This document shows, one piece after another, positions 38,121 to 38,476 of a stretch of 38,476 nt of DNA; positions within the stretch are counted from its first letter, which is position 1; each line of letters begins with the position of its first letter. Position numbers and translations under genes: made by a program. The notes under the pieces are model-generated. The model searched no databases. It was not told where the DNA came from and saw nothing but the letters and a program-made list of their open reading frames with translations. This DNA is from Xenorhabdus bovienii. GTDB taxonomy: Bacteria; Pseudomonadota; Gammaproteobacteria; Enterobacterales; Enterobacteriaceae. The stretch spans positions 1 through 38,476 of the forward strand of contig NZ_JANAIF010000033.1 of assembly GCF_024721015.1 (NCBI RefSeq). Reading direction: 5' to 3'.

Positions 38121-38167
38121 CAAAAAAAATTCCCGCCAACGTTATCCTTAACGTCATGACGGGAATT
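38121..38167 (-). terminator. Orphan minus-strand terminator
   Basis: AATTCCCG (38128-38135) pairs with CGGGAATT (38160-38167), with an inner ACGTTA (38139-38144) and TAACGT (38149-38154) stem. On the minus strand it runs into TTTTTT (38127-38122). There is no visible minus-strand gene between it and the window end for it to terminate. Confidence 0.7.
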
Positions 38168-38350
38168 GGCCTGTGAAAAATGCTACATTAATATTAATAA
38201 TCCTAATATAGATAATTCCTGAATAGTTAAAATATTCCCTAGGTTGGCATTTCTATTATCTACGTTTTATATATGTCCATAACATTATTTTTATTCCTGG
38301 GAGGATGGTATCATTCTAATGTTTTGTTGTTTTTTATTGATAGATATTTC

Positions 38351-38390
38351 ATTACTCTATTACTCTATTACTCTATTACTCTATTACTCT
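38351..38390. repeat. Tandem octamer repeat, 5 copies of ATTACTCT
   Basis: Five perfect head-to-tail copies of ATTACTCT occupy 38351-38390. They are followed by AT and then directly by a second octamer array. Confidence 0.97.
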
Positions 38391-38392
38391 AT

Positions 38393-38476
38393 ATTAGTTT
38401 ATTAGTTTATTAGTTTATTAGTTTATTAGTTTATTAGTTTATTAGTTTATTAGTTTATTAGTTTATTAGTTTATTA
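38393..38476. repeat. Tandem octamer repeat, at least 10.5 copies of ATTAGTTT
   Basis: Ten full perfect copies of ATTAGTTT plus ATTA run to the last base of the window, so the true length is unknown. The unit shares ATTA and the terminal T with the neighbouring ATTACTCT array. Stop codons occur in every frame of both strands, so it is non-coding. Confidence 0.97.

Larger units (their letters stand above)
37663..38476. other. Gene-free AT-rich region upstream of pdhR
   Basis: About 0.8 kb with no credible coding sequence. It contains the pdhR promoter and operator near 37774-37800, long A/T-rich stretches to about 38090, an orphan minus-strand terminator, and octamer tandem repeats at the window end. 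In E. coli aroP lies divergent from pdhR here. No aroP sequence is visible. Confidence 0.7.

Noticed and set aside
38351..38476. CRISPR array
   Set aside because: The units are 8 bp, directly adjacent, with no spacers and no cas genes nearby.

Overview
The window is a chromosomal, core-genome segment of an enterobacterium. Nearly every protein aligns end to end with its Escherichia coli counterpart, and gene order largely follows E. coli. The sequence divergence and the AT-rich intergenic DNA suggest Morganellaceae, most plausibly Xenorhabdus or Photorhabdus. That placement is recognition from memory, not a computed result. No prophage, insertion sequence, CRISPR array or clearly new system is visible.

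Left part (1-9781): a degenerate tRNA-like segment, then on the minus strand prfB-lysS (with the RF2 programmed frameshift) and the xerD-dsbC-recJ operon. Next come fldB (+), sdhE-ygfX (-), ygfZ (+) and an HD-domain phosphohydrolase gene (+).

Middle part (9981-20796): the glycine cleavage operon gcvTHP (-) lies downstream of ygfB-pepP-ubiH-ubiI (-), which supplies peptidase and ubiquinone-hydroxylase functions. Divergently, zapA, the 6S RNA gene ssrS and ygfA (5-formyl-THF cyclo-ligase) run on the plus strand. One-carbon metabolism recurs here: gcvTHP, serA, ygfA and the folate-dependent YgfZ.

Right-middle part (20868-26668): serA (-), rpiA (-), argP (+), yggE (-), argO (-) and mscS (-). ArgP is the activator of the arginine exporter gene argO in E. 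coli, so regulator and target lie close together.

Right part (26847-37662): yacL, acnB, lpdA, aceF, aceE and pdhR, all minus. This is the pyruvate dehydrogenase operon with its regulator, followed by aconitase B. A perfect PdhR operator lies upstream of pdhR. In E. coli this block sits far from mscS, so the mscS/yacL junction is a rearrangement relative to E. coli.

Right edge (37663-38476): about 0.8 kb of AT-rich non-coding DNA with an orphan minus-strand terminator. It ends in two abutting octanucleotide microsatellites, one of which runs off the window.

The most unusual signals are the truncated tRNA-Gly-like 5' half at the left edge, the octamer repeats at the right edge, a canonical terminator inside the gcv operon between gcvH and gcvP, and several strong unexplained hairpins in intergenic regions.
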